A DNA stretch of 64,000 bases. Source: Centrapalus pauciflorus (taxonomy: Eukaryota; Streptophyta; Magnoliopsida; Asterales; Asteraceae). Of this stretch, positions 22,598-33,260 are shown one piece after another. Every line of letters begins with the position of its first letter. Positions within the stretch are counted from its first letter, which is position 1. A model generated the notes under the pieces. That model was not told the origin of the DNA. It was given only the letters and a program-made list of their open reading frames with translations, and did no database searches. The DNA lies in assembly GCA_020465985.1 (NCBI GenBank), contig JAANYP010000161.1:62001-126000 (forward strand), read 5' to 3'. A program made the translations under genes and the position numbers.

Positions 22598-23532
22598 TAT
22601 GAAAGTTAGATATATGTGTGCATGATTAGATCTGACTTATTCAAAGATGTCTCATGTATTAGGTGTTGGATAGAATAAATCTGATTTCTTAAATGGCTTC
22701 TACAGGTACGTTCTCAGTAAGAAAACTCATTTATAGAATCAAAGTCATCAAGACAAGTCTCAAGTAAGATTAATTCAAGTAAAACACCCTATAGACATGA
22801 CTTAAAACCTTTGAACAAGTGAACTTTCAAATGAGCTCAACACTTAGTTTCCTGAAAAATTTAAGTCCAACTCTCATAGATATTGTCATCCGAGAGTTGT
22901 AACTTTTAGATGAGGCTTCATGCAAGAGTTGCCTTTAAAATTTTATGAAAGGCAGAAAACTTGGACAACTTGCGGGTACAGTGGCATCCAAGAGTTTTTA
23001 CTCTCAGATAACACTGTAATGGAGAAAGGACTTCGAAAAATTTAGAGTAGTTTGTCAAAATTGCGAACTCTTGATCATCAACTTGCCCGAGAGTTATAAC
23101 TCTCGGGTAAAACGTCAATCGCAAGTTCAGATTTAGAAAATATTTCATAAGTTGGCCAAATGGGTGAACATGCGGATGGAGAGTTAACCGAGAGTTGTCA
23201 CTCTCAGTTAAAGCATGAATCGCAGTTATACTTGGAAATTTTTTCGGTCCAAAGATAAAGGCTAGTTGTGTACGAGAGTTGTTACCCTCGATTACAGCTT
23301 AGACCCATTCCACACTTAGAAATATTTGGCCTTTTTCCGTTTTACACAAACTCACAAAGAACTTGCATTTTGAACTTTATGGATCAAAAAGTGAGTTTTT
23401 GAAGAACTTATGGTTTCTTCCTGTCGAAGAAACTCAACAGTGTACACCCAATAGCCCTTTTCAATGACATTTTAAGCAAGATTTTGTCAATATAAATGCA
23501 TTTTCATGTGAAGAAACCCAATTTTAACTTAC
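22598..23532 (-). other. Putative leader intron of the D extra ORF
   Basis: On the minus strand a strong donor (AAA then GTAAGTT) lies at 23532-23526 and an acceptor (TTTCATAG) ends at 22598, five bases before the AORF ATG. Length is about 935 bp, close to the 1008 bp intron proposed in C. The segment has no useful ORF but holds the D hairpin array. The intron is inferred from splice signals only. Confidence 0.5.
22886..23294 (-). repeat. Hairpin array of D in the AORF leader intron (5 units)
   Basis: Five copies of a CCGAGAGTT-2 nt-AACTCTCGG type palindrome lie at about 22889, 22987, 23087, 23187 and 23271, spaced close to 100 bp. The copy at 23087-23106 is nearly perfect; the others have one to several mismatches. 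Text between cores is also partly repeated (for example ACTTAGAAA with A/T-rich sequence), so the unit is a degenerate tandem repeat with a hairpin core. The same unit occurs in the gag leader of D at 30199-30525. Confidence 0.85.
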
Positions 23533-23661
23533 TTTTGTACACAAAAACGCTTTAAAATACTTCAATAGACCGATTTGATGACGAAATAGTATAGGGTTTT
23601 GGGTTATTCTGGACGAAAAACAAGATGAACAGAATCAGGAAGGAAAAACCGATGGGGGGCC

Positions 23662-23672
23662 CTTTTTATAGG
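23662..23672 (-). promoter_or_regulatory. TATA box upstream of the D extra ORF
   Basis: The minus strand reads CCTATAAAAAGG, a close match to a plant TATA box, followed by a pyrimidine-rich leader of about 130 bp up to the proposed intron donor. Confidence 0.6.
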
Positions 23673-24048
23673 AATTTGAAATCGGTTCCCCCCAACCCGA
23701 AAAGGGGAAACCCGACCCATCCCTCAAAATATCGAAAATTTAATACCAAAGAAAAACTGTTTTTGGCTTTTTATTTTATCGAAATATCGAAAATTTAATT
23801 GAATATTAGATTTAATTGAATATTGAAAATTTAATTGAATATTAGAAAATAGAAACAAATGAAAGAAATGACAAACAAAAACGAAATAAATATAATAAAG
23901 GATAAATAAAGAATTACCGAAAAAATAAAATTAAGGAAAAGAAAATCTTTTTGGCTTTTTATTTTATAAAAATTCCAACACTAAAAATAAAATGAACTTA
24001 AAAAAAATGAAACACACTTAAACATTGAAACACACCAAAATAAAATTA

Positions 24049-24062
24049 TTCTCCCCCTCCGA
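24049..24062 (-). promoter_or_regulatory. Internal polypurine tract between pol and AORF of D
   Basis: The minus strand reads CTCGGAGGGGGAGAATAA about 225 bp after the RNase H stop. It has the G5AG core of a Sirevirus polypurine tract but is followed by the AORF promoter rather than an LTR. Confidence 0.6.
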
Positions 24063-24288
24063 GTGTGCATTATGAAGCATGACAAACACTTGGAAATCTT
24101 ACCTTGAAGCGTCCCAATCGAGCATGAACCTGAAAAAAATTGCACATAGATTAGAATTACAATTAATAAACACAGTGCATAACTTACTAGATAATGTAAC
24201 ATTGAAGAATTGCGAAGCAGATAAACTTTGCAAAATATGTTGCATTAAAAATTACTTTTTGCTCCTAAATTCAGTACGCGTAACTTGT

Positions 24289-27200
24289 TCAACAGAAAAT
24301 TAAAGTGTTTTCATTCAAAGGTTTTGTGAACAAGTCGGCAATCTGATTTTCAGTGTTTACAAAATGTAGTTCTATGGTACCTTCTTCAACATAATCTTTT
24401 ATAAAATGATACCGAATATCTATGTGTTTTGCATGAGAGTGTTGTATAGGGTTACCAGTAATGGCTATTCTGCTCATTGAGTCGCAGTAGATTGGAATGC
24501 GGTTTAGTTTGAAGCCATAACCTCGGAGTTGAGTGCGCATCTAGAGTAGTTGCGAGCAACAGCTTGCGGCAGCAACGTATTCGGCCCAAGAAAAGTTGTA
24601 TTGTTTCTTTGGCGCCCAACTTACCAATTTATCTTCGAGGAATTGGATATGACCTGATGTGATTTTCCAGAGACCAAGATCAGGCGTGCCTTTTAAATAT
24701 CGAAAGATTCGTTTAACGACACCCAAGTGTGACCCTTTAGAGTCAGCTTGAAAATGAGCACACAGAAATGTAGCAAACATGATATCCGGTCTACTTGCGG
24801 TTAAATAAAGCAAGATACCAGCCATTCCTCGACAATCCGTGATGTCAGTGGATTTACCCATAGGATCGGCATCAAGCTTTGAGGAAATTGACATGGGAGT
24901 TTTCATTGAAGAGCAGTTTTCCATCTTCAATTTCTTTAGGAGATCGTGGATGTAATTTGAGTAATTTATGAGAATCCCGTCAGTAAGTTCTTTGACTTGT
25001 AATCCGAGGAAAAAATTCATTTCCCCCATCATACTCATCTTGAACCTTGATTCCATTTGTTTTAAAAATTCTATACCGAGTGAAGGTTTGGTAGAACCAA
25101 ATATGATATCGTCTACCTATATTTGGACGAATGATAATGTCATTACCTTTATGCCGTATAAACAAAGTTGTATCGACCGTACCTTTGGAGAACCCGGAAT
25201 CGAGTAGAATACGGCTAGACTATCATACCATGCCCGAGGTGCTTGTTTTAAAACATACAGTGCTTTGTCGAAAGCATAGACATATTATGGTCTAGACTCA
25301 TTGACAAATCCCTTAGGTTGGTCCACGTACACCTCCTCTTTTAGAATTCCGTTGAGAAAAGCAGTTTTCACGTCCATTTGGTAGACGGTGAAGTCCTTAT
25401 GAGCTATGTATGCTAGGAAGATATGAGTTGCTTCAATTCTGGCTACAGGGCAAATGTCTAATCGTAGTCGATTCCTTCATGCTGGCGGTATCCCTTAGAA
25501 ACTAGTCTGGCTTTGTTGTGGATGACTACACCATTCTCTTCTCATTTATTCTTGAAGATCCATTTGGTTCTGTGATGGATCTATCCTTTGGCCGAGGAAT
25601 TAGCCTCCAGACGCGTAATCTTTCAAATTGATGAAGTTCATCATGCATGACGTTCAACCATTCTGGATATCGTAAGTCTTCAGGGGTTGTTAAAGATTCG
25701 ATTTCGCATAAGAATGCAATGTACATGCATTCTGCGTTTGTGGCACATTCGGATCTAACGGAGCAGACCAATCCCCAATAATCTGAGATTCCGGGTGGGA
25801 TAAAGTCCACCTTCACATAAGCGAAATGAAGTCGTCTACTGATTGTGGTGAATCGGTGGGGATCGCATCAGTGAGCGGAACTTCAGCCCATGTTGAAGGA
25901 GAATTGTTTGGAATTACTTCTGGATTAGGGACATTAACATCGGTTGGAGTTTTTGGAGAAGATAGTGTGTAGTCAGTTTGGATAGGCTCAATTAGATTCG
26001 TATTGACTGAGCTTTGACTGACTTCATTTGTGTCTGCGTTCGATGTAGAAGTAGAGTTAGACTTAGGAATAGCATATAGAAATTAAAAAAAAATGTCTAA
26101 ATCTAGTCATCTTGGTTGTTTGAGATGGTAGTCGTTGATGCAGATGGTGTCTGAAAAGGTTCAGACTGGTGTGTAGGACCCGGTTCTGGACTTATTTGTT
26201 CAGAAGCTTTCTCAGACTCAGCTAAGCCATCGAATGTGATGTTCACACTCTCATTAATTGTCTTGGTACGCTTGTTGTACACCCGGTATGAAGCAGAATT
26301 CTTGGAGTATCCAATAAAGACCGCTTCGTCTCCTTTAGCGTCAAACTTACCGAGATTATCCTTATTATTCAATATGAAACACCTACAACCAATGACACGA
26401 AAGTTTTTGAATTTAGGTGCACGTTTATTGATAATCTCATAGGGTGTTTTACTAAACCGTTTATTAATGATGGACCGATTTTGGGTGTAGCACGCAGTGT
26501 CCACGGCTTCAGCCTATAAGTGCAGAGGCAGCCTCGAGTATGTAATCATTGATCTTGCTACTGCAACAAGGATGTGATTCCGTCATCCCACAACACCATT
26601 CTTTTGTGGGGTTCTGGCAGCGGAATATTGATGGGTTATACCGACGGATACCAAGAATGTAGATATCTCCTTGTTTTTGAACTCTGTATCATTATCCGTG
26701 CTGATGGCTTGGGCTTGTAGTTGAATATTAACTTGAGTTATATTTAGGAAGGAAATGATCAAGTCGGGTGACTCGTCCTTTTGCCTAGAAACTTTACCCA
26801 GGTATATCTTGAGTAGTAATCGATCATCACTAAGATGTACTTCTTACCATTGATACTTTGTATGCCCATTGGACCACACAAATCCATGTGAATTCACTCC
26901 AAGGGTTGTGTGGTGTTTGGCACTGGTTTTGATTTGTGTGAAGATTTCTTGATATTACTCTTTTCACAGGCTGCACACAATTGACCTTTGTCGAACTTCA
27001 GATCTAGTAGGCCTCGAACAAGACGATTTGTTGCAGTCTTGGTTATGTTTTTGAAATTTAGATGAAAGAATCTCTTGTGCCGTAACCAAGACTGTTGAGA
27101 TGACGCTTTTGAGAGAAGGCAAAACGACTTGTTGACTTTGACTAAGGATAGGTCGATGGTGTACAAATTCGAGCATCGAGTTCCAGCGAGAATTTCTTTT

Positions 27201-27319
27201 CCCGTTGGAGGCCGAATGCTGCATCTTGTGGCTTTGAATGATACCTCAAGTCTTTTATCACAAAGTTGGCCAGAATGAATAGGTTGTGACCAACACCGTA
27301 GATCTTATATGAAGTACAC
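24289..27319 (-). pseudogene. pol: Element D pol, protease region lost, many breaks
   Basis: Recognisable blocks are GAG-pre-integrase (about 27300-26900, GHNLF then HLNFKNI and CAACEKSNIKK), the integrase C-terminal half (26504-26103, TACYTQNRSIINKRF, FRVIGCRCF), RT (25816-24541) and RNase H (24640-24289, AEYVAAASCCSQ, KHIDIRYHF, IADLFTKPL). I find no protease DSG motif between the Gag tail and GHNLF, so that domain appears deleted. The tyrosine of the RT YVDD motif is a TAG (near 25117). RNase H lacks about 25 residues between LGLW and TSGHIQFL, including the first catalytic Asp region. D is an old, defective copy. Confidence 0.8.
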
Positions 27320-30071
27320 TTAATGTCTTTATTAGCAGGAAGACAAGCCTTAGGTTTGGTAGCTATAGGTTCCCTTTTAACCTTTTGTTTAGGTTTGTGG
27401 CGATGTTTATGTTTAAGAACAGGAGCATAGTTCAACAATGTAGGCATAGACAAACCAAGTGATGTTTTGGACAAATCAAACAACTATTTAAACGAATATT
27501 CTTTTGATATTTTAGTATCATTCGAAACATCACACTTATTCAAAGAAGTACTAGAATTAAAATCAACCATAGTTTTGTCTTTGTTTACATTGGAAACAAA
27601 AGAATTTGAAATAACAGCAAGTGCTCCTGCATTCTTCAATTTAGAAGTCGTCTTTTGGGTTGTGCCCTTTGGTTTTACTTGGTAGTCTGAAATGAAATGC
27701 ACACCTTTGTTAGCGTTAGCAGTTCTAGACTCAATAATCTTTTTGTGAGGCTTTTGTTTCCGAGGATTCTTCTTGGCCTTTTTGTAAGAGCAATTAGAAT
27801 TTTTTGGAACAATTCTAGAAGTATTGCCAATATATTTAGTGGTAGGAACGATAGATAAAAGTCTTCTTGCCTCATTAAATTCATTATCTTTTCCTAAAAA
27901 ATTGTTTATGATACCATCAAACAATTCTTTGGATTCTTTTAAAGCTAATTCAAGGGCATGAAATTTATCATTTGTTGTGAGGTGTTAGCTATAGAGGAGT
28001 TAAGTCGAGCAATTTTGGCTTCTAGATCTGATATTTTCTTCAAAAAATCTATTAGTTCTTACTCAAAAGATTGTGATGTAGTTTCCAATATATGTTCTAA
28101 ATCAGAAGCCCTTTGTTCTATGGTATGTATTCACGAGGTTTTGGCAAGGTCAAATCCGGTATAATTTCCTTTGGTTCAACGAATTCCTATTCTCTGAATG
28201 ATTTTTCTAATTTCCTTGGAGAGAGACGTGATTTAACCAATCATAAACAAATTTTATTTGTTTTATTTCTGATCTTGCTCATTTTTCTTCTTCTTCGGCT
28301 AATACTTCTAGCCAAGTCTTGTTATAGGGCATTACAAATCCCCGACCCATGGTAGCAACATGATATAAAGGACTTTTCTTTTTGTTGATCATTTCTTCCA
28401 TGACTCTCAGACCAGTGATCCCTAAACCATCTGTAGATTTTAGTTCTCTAGGCTTATACATGTTTATGGTTTGATCAGTTTGGCCTCATTTACAGAATCT
28501 ATGTTCCGTGTGTTTATGTTTTTCTCTTAATTTCGTCTTCTCAGCCAGGACAAATTCATATTTCTGAATGAAGTCGGATTTATCTACCTTAAGGATTTGA
28601 TGATGATATTCTAGTTCAGACATTTTGGCAGACAAATCATTTTTCTAGTTATTAGCATTAGACACTTCTGCTTGTAACACTAAAATGTTAGATTTCAAAT
28701 CAGACTTTTCGTTTTGAGTATTTCTAAGGGCATTTTGAAGAACACTCAACTTTTTGGCCTCTTTTCCTAACACCTTTAATTCTGCATGAAATTCTTCAGG
28801 AAGAATACTTACCTCTGTATCAGTTGTTGAAGATTCCTTGCTTGTACCAGCATCCTGAGCCATCAAAGAGACTTCAGATGCTTCATTTGTATCTTCTGCT
28901 GGTTGAACATCGGTAATGAAACACATGGAATCTGCAACATCCTTTTCATCATCATTAGTGTCTTCTAGCCAGTGTTTTTCTTCAGCAAACAAAGCACGAC
29001 CGACATTCCTTTGCTTAGCAATATTATACTTCGTCTAGTAATAAATCTCATTCTTCTTCTTCGAAAGACCACATTCGCGAGCAAAGTTGCCCGGCTTTCC
29101 ACAGTTGAAGCACCCTTTCTCCTTGTCATCAGTCTTGCGTTCTTCTACCTTTGGTTTCTCAACAATATCCTTCTTGTCATCATACTTCTTACTCTTAGCT
29201 TCCTTTCGAAGTTTGTTTGACGTCTTAGGACACTTCTTACGAAAGGCAGTTGTGAGTAACGCAATTTCTCTCTGAAGTTCATTCACCTCGGGAGTGTCAA
29301 CTTCATCGGTATCGAACTCAGAGGACTCAGAAAGACGTTTAAGAAGTTTAACTGCTTTTGAAGACTTAAGTCTTTTATCAATGAATAGAACTAGAGAGTC
29401 AGATGTGGTGGGTTCATCTACCTTTTTGGTTTCAGACTTGCCATAAACTTCTGATTGATAGACAACTACGGTACCATACAGATCGTGAATGTTGATGTCA
29501 TCTATTTCTCGGATCAACCAGATGAAATCTTTCCATTCGGGTATTAACGAGTTTACGAACTTCTTATTCAGCTCAACTTGAGACTTCTAAACTCCATTCT
29601 TTCTGAGTTCGTTCATCAGCGTGCAGGTGCGATGATATATGGTTTCCAAAAGCTCACCATCTTTGGCAATGAACATAACATAGTTGTTGAGAGCATTTGC
29701 CTGTCGCTGTTTAGCGTTCCGATCATTTACTTGCATATGTCTCTCAATCTCTTCCCACATCTCTCGAGCAGTCTTCAAACTATCTATGCTGATATATATT
29801 TCATCTGGAACAGCCTAGATGATGAACGATCGTGCTATTCTATCAGCCTTCTTTCGATTCAGTTAACCAGGTTTGAGAACCGTTTTATCTTTGGCAGCCA
29901 TTCTGGGGTCAGCATCGGGTGGACGATCTTGATCGAGTTTTGCTGGACCATTGTAGATCGAATTCAGAATGTCGTCTGCTAAGTATTACGTTCGATGAAT
30001 TCAAGGAATCCGGAATTCCACAAAGTGTATCGTCCCCTATACGAGCTTGGAGGCCTAACGTCTGATCCCAT
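27320..30071 (-). pseudogene. gag: Element D gag, long, with zinc knuckle and coiled coil, broken
   Basis: The probable start is ATG at 30069-30071. Blocks in varying frames include the UBN2-like gag domain (29778-29587, TAREMWEEIERHM; then 29517-29035), a zinc knuckle CFNCGKPGNFAREC near 29075-29115, an acidic coiled-coil segment (28992-28645) and a Lys-rich tail (27924-27320). The organisation matches the gag of C: gag domain, one knuckle, coiled coil, basic C-terminus. Several in-frame stops and frameshifts separate the blocks, for example soon after the start and near 29589. Confidence 0.75.
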
Positions 30072-30198
30072 AGCTAGAGTATCACGCTTCTTTTGATCGA
30101 GGTTGGTGAGTGCTTATAACTTAAGAACACACAACAGTAAAATAAGACTTAAAATTATCTAAGTGTGAAAAGTGTTGCAACTATCGTATAAAGCTATA

Positions 30199-30525
30199 AC
30201 CGAGAGTTGTGACTTTCGAGTGTTACTTAGAAAATATTTTAAGTGTGGTTCACTTTGTTATCCGAGAGTTGTAACTCTCGGATGAATTTGAAAAGTCTAA
30301 AGTCCTTAGGACATTGTATGTTTCGTTTGTGTCTGCCTGTGGTTCGAGAGTTGTAAGTCTCGGATGTGCCTATGGAGACTTAAACAAAATTTAAGTGACA
30401 ATGATCAAGCAGTATGATCCGAGAGTTGTAACTCTCGTATAAAGCATAAATAGTGTTGACACTTAGAAAAATTTGCAAGGCTTAAAAATTGGATAGTTAT
30501 ATCCGAGAGTTGTGACTCTCGGGTA
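30199..30525 (-). repeat. Hairpin array of D in the gag leader (5 units)
   Basis: Five copies of the CCGAGAGTTGTAACTCTCGG palindrome (9 bp arms, GT between) lie at about 30200, 30261, 30353, 30418 and 30502. Flanking text such as TAAAGCATAAATAG and ACACTTAGAAAA is shared with the array in the AORF leader intron. There is no coding potential here; this is the untranslated leader between primer site and gag. Confidence 0.88.
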
Positions 30526-30839
30526 AAACTAAGAAATACGAACAGATCAAAATATTCAGAATTTAACAAGAATTAAGCCTAAATCTGAATGATTTTTAAG
30601 ATCAAATATACTTTCTTTCACGAATTTGGGATTAAACGGTAAGATGTTTACCTAAGAGAATATAGTATCAAACGAGATTTAATCACAAACAGTTTAGAAT
30701 CATTGATCTAAAGATTAAACAGGTATATTCTTCAAAAAACACGAAGAACAACCATGAACAATATTTCAGCAAAAATTTCAGAATTTGAAAGTATATGAAC
30801 GAAAACAGAAAGAAATAACACTTTGAAACCAACCTTTAT

Positions 30840-30851
30840 GCTCCGATCCCA
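30840..30851 (-). promoter_or_regulatory. Degenerate primer binding site of D
   Basis: The minus strand reads TGGGATCGGAGC, two changes from the tRNA-Met site of A, B and C, located two bases inside the LTR end. Confidence 0.75.
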
Positions 30852-30853
30852 AT

Positions 30854-31608
30854 TGTAATTCCCATATTATGTAAGCATTCAACATTTATCATATATTTAT
30901 CAAGAAAATCAAGAACATTATGAACATGAATATGAATGTGTTGAACAAAGATAATACCTTAAGTACAATGCAAAGATAAAACCACAAAGTCTTTCAATAA
31001 GCTCGTACGATTACAACTGCTAAATTCTGAAATACAAAACCCTAAAAAAACTATTTATAAGCAACTACTTGACATGGATCCAAAAACAAAACCAAGTAAC
31101 CCATGGATTGACCTTTTAGGTCTTTAACCATTTACACATAACATTGGATCCTTACATTTTAAGCACAATACTAAGTTAACATATCATCTCGAGTTCACAT
31201 ATAAACAACTTCGACCCATTTCGAGTCAAGCAACAAGTCCCTGTTGTAATTCATCGAATGTAAAAGTCACTTGAACTCGAGTAACACTTAGTCGAGCTCG
31301 AGTCTAAAGGAGTCGAACTCGGTTCACACATAGTCAAGCTCTAGTATATAGGATTCGACATCAAGTCTAAAGAAGCTTTGACCTTCACTACTTCCCGTGC
31401 TCATAACTTTTGACTGGAGTATCGTTACTAGGCCCATAATATATCAAAAAGAAGCTTACATCGACTTCTGGAAGAAGTTATAGTCACAATTTTGAAAATT
31501 ATCTGCAAAGCTCAATTTTCAAAACTCACTTCAAAGTCAAATTTCATCGAGTAACCAATTTGAGATACATATTGCAAAGCTTAAACATTGGATTACTATC
31601 ATTGAACA
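30854..31608 (-). repeat. 5' LTR of element D (outer boundary approximate)
   Basis: The inner end (TGTAATTCCC on the plus strand) is fixed by the primer site. The outer end is placed at TTGAACA near 31608 because an LTR should end in CA, but there is no partner LTR to confirm it. The segment has ACTCGAGT/GTCGAGCTCGAG palindromic motifs at about 31190-31320. Confidence 0.6.
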
Positions 31609-31922
31609 ATCTCCTAATCTTTCAAACATGGACAAATCTTGAATTTTTGATCCTTCGCCCATCTAATTACAATTAAAGATATTCTGATTGTTCACTTGAT
31701 ACTTATCTGAGTTTTAACTATTTTATGAGCCAACTTGAGTCATATCATATTTTTTGATAATATTTGACATTTTGTGACTTTGGTTGACTTGTGTTGACTT
31801 TGGTTGACCTGATTTTCATCTGATTTCACTAAGATATTATTTTGACTTTGAATTTTTCTGGTGCAGGTTAATATTTGAAGTTCAGAGTTTATTTTAATTT
31901 TATTTTGAGCCTATTCGTTTAA
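31609..31922. other. Short noncoding remnant left of element C (probably element E leader)
   Basis: No gene is visible. A cluster of TTGAC repeats lies at about 31763-31809 and a splice-acceptor-like TCTGGTGCAGG near 31859. The sequence continues at 46002 after removal of C, where decayed gag of E begins. Confidence 0.4.
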
Positions 31923-31927
31923 CATTT
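31923..31927. repeat. Target site duplication of element C, left copy
   Basis: CATTT directly precedes the 5' LTR and is repeated at 45997-46001. Confidence 0.88.
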
Positions 31928-32274
31928 TGTTAGATATTAAATTTCGATCATGTGGATTTATTTTGTAATAGTTATTTAGTTTATGTTTGGTCTTGTTATT
32001 TATTTTCTAGATTAGTTTATGTCTATGTAAAAGTTCATGGACTAAATGTGGCTATCCTTGAAAGATAATTAAAGGAGCCTACACATAGGCTCCTAGGGTT
32101 GTATTCTCATTTAAATGGTTGAAATTGAAAGAGAATATTGCAGCTGACTTTTGCATCATCTTCTCCAACATTCCTTTTGTTCATAATCATTACACAATTA
32201 TTGAGTCTTTATTCTTCTTGTGAGTGATATTAGAACATTCAAGTGCTGATTACATCTGGGAATACATTACAACA
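31928..32274 (+). repeat. 5' LTR of element C
   Basis: It starts TGTTAGATATTAAA and ends ATTACAACA. A perfect 9 bp inverted repeat with a CACA loop (AGGAGCCTA and TAGGCTCCT) lies at 32073-32094 and is retained in the other LTR at 45795-45816. The sequence is otherwise A/T-rich. Confidence 0.95.
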
Positions 32275-32276
32275 AT

Positions 32277-32288
32277 TGGTATCAGAGC
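32277..32288 (+). promoter_or_regulatory. Primer binding site of C (initiator tRNA-Met)
   Basis: TGGTATCAGAGC lies two bases after the 5' LTR. Confidence 0.93.
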
Positions 32289-32689
32289 TAAAAATGTGGA
32301 TTTCAACTTACAAAAAATCGGATTCTGCTGGGTTTTATCATCTTCATCGTGTTCTTCATCATATTTTTGGTTAGATCTTCTTTTTTCATTGATTCTCTAC
32401 TGTTTTTGTGTTGTTATTGGTTTATAATCATCACATTATCATTTCCTACTGATTTAGAGCTTATTAGGTTCAATCTAAACATCAAAATCCTCGTATAATC
32501 GGCTGTTTTTAAAGTTTAAGAAATATGGGTTTTATTGAGTTTTTGGTCCGTTTTTAAGGATTTTTAAGTGTTTTGGTATATTTTAAAACCTAAAAAGTGT
32601 TTAAATAGTTTTCCAATCATTTAGAAACAATTTTAGGCCATAAATCTGCTCAATTTAATGTCTGATCTGTTAGTGAAATATTGAATATC

Positions 32690-33225
32690 TGCTGTATTTC
32701 GGACCATCGCTGTAGCAATTCGGACCGTATAGGACCCTATTTCGGACTACTTCGGACCTCACTTCGGTCCATTTCGGACCAAATTTAAGTTTACTTCGGA
32801 CTATCATATTGCCCATTTCGGACCCTGTTTCGGTCCCATCTAAACTTCGGAACATCCGAAGTCCAGATCAGGCAATTTCATTTCCATAATTTGACTTGTG
32901 CTTTAATTTAACTTTTCAATTTCGGACCATCCAAATTCGGTGTCCCGTTTTGAAAATTTCCTAAGTGTTCATCCGAATTAGACACTGTTCACCCGAATCC
33001 GGACCATCCGAATTCGTTCCTTCATCCTTAGGTCCCATCCGAAGTAGGCACTGTTCATCCTCCTTCCATCATCCGAACTAGGTCCCTCTCCGAACCAACT
33101 GTTCATCCGAATTCGGTTCTTGTCCGAACTATAAGCCATCCGAACTCAGCACCTTCATCCGAATCAGTACCATCTAGTGTAGTATCCATCCGCAGTCCAG
33201 TCCATCCGATTTAAGTTTCCACCTT
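32690..33225 (+). repeat. Gag leader of C: array of TCCGAATTCGGA-type motifs
   Basis: Roughly 25 to 30 variants of TTCGGACC, ATCCGAA and CCATCCGAATTCGG lie between primer site and gag ATG. The full core TCCGAATTCGGA is a 12 bp palindrome; most copies are half-sites or imperfect. Orientation changes from mainly TTCGGACC (32690-32850) to mainly CATCCGAA (32960-33210). The same motif forms a second array in the AORF leader (41525-41995). Confidence 0.88.
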
Positions 33226-33260
33226 CAAGATCTTATTTGTTCAAATCAGCACCCGAAATC

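Noticed and set aside
22886..23294. Regularly spaced palindromic repeats that superficially resemble a CRISPR array
   Set aside because: The context is a plant retrotransposon, the spacers are partly similar to each other, there are no cas genes and the repeats are degenerate.
31609..31620. A polypurine tract right of the D 5' LTR, implying a tandem LTR arrangement
   Set aside because: The run is only GATTAGGAGAT on the minus strand, weaker than all true tracts here, and no second internal region follows.
31763..31809. W-box (TTGAC) cluster as a WRKY-responsive element
   Set aside because: Short motif, A/T-rich surroundings and no defined transcript nearby; occurrence by local duplication is as likely.
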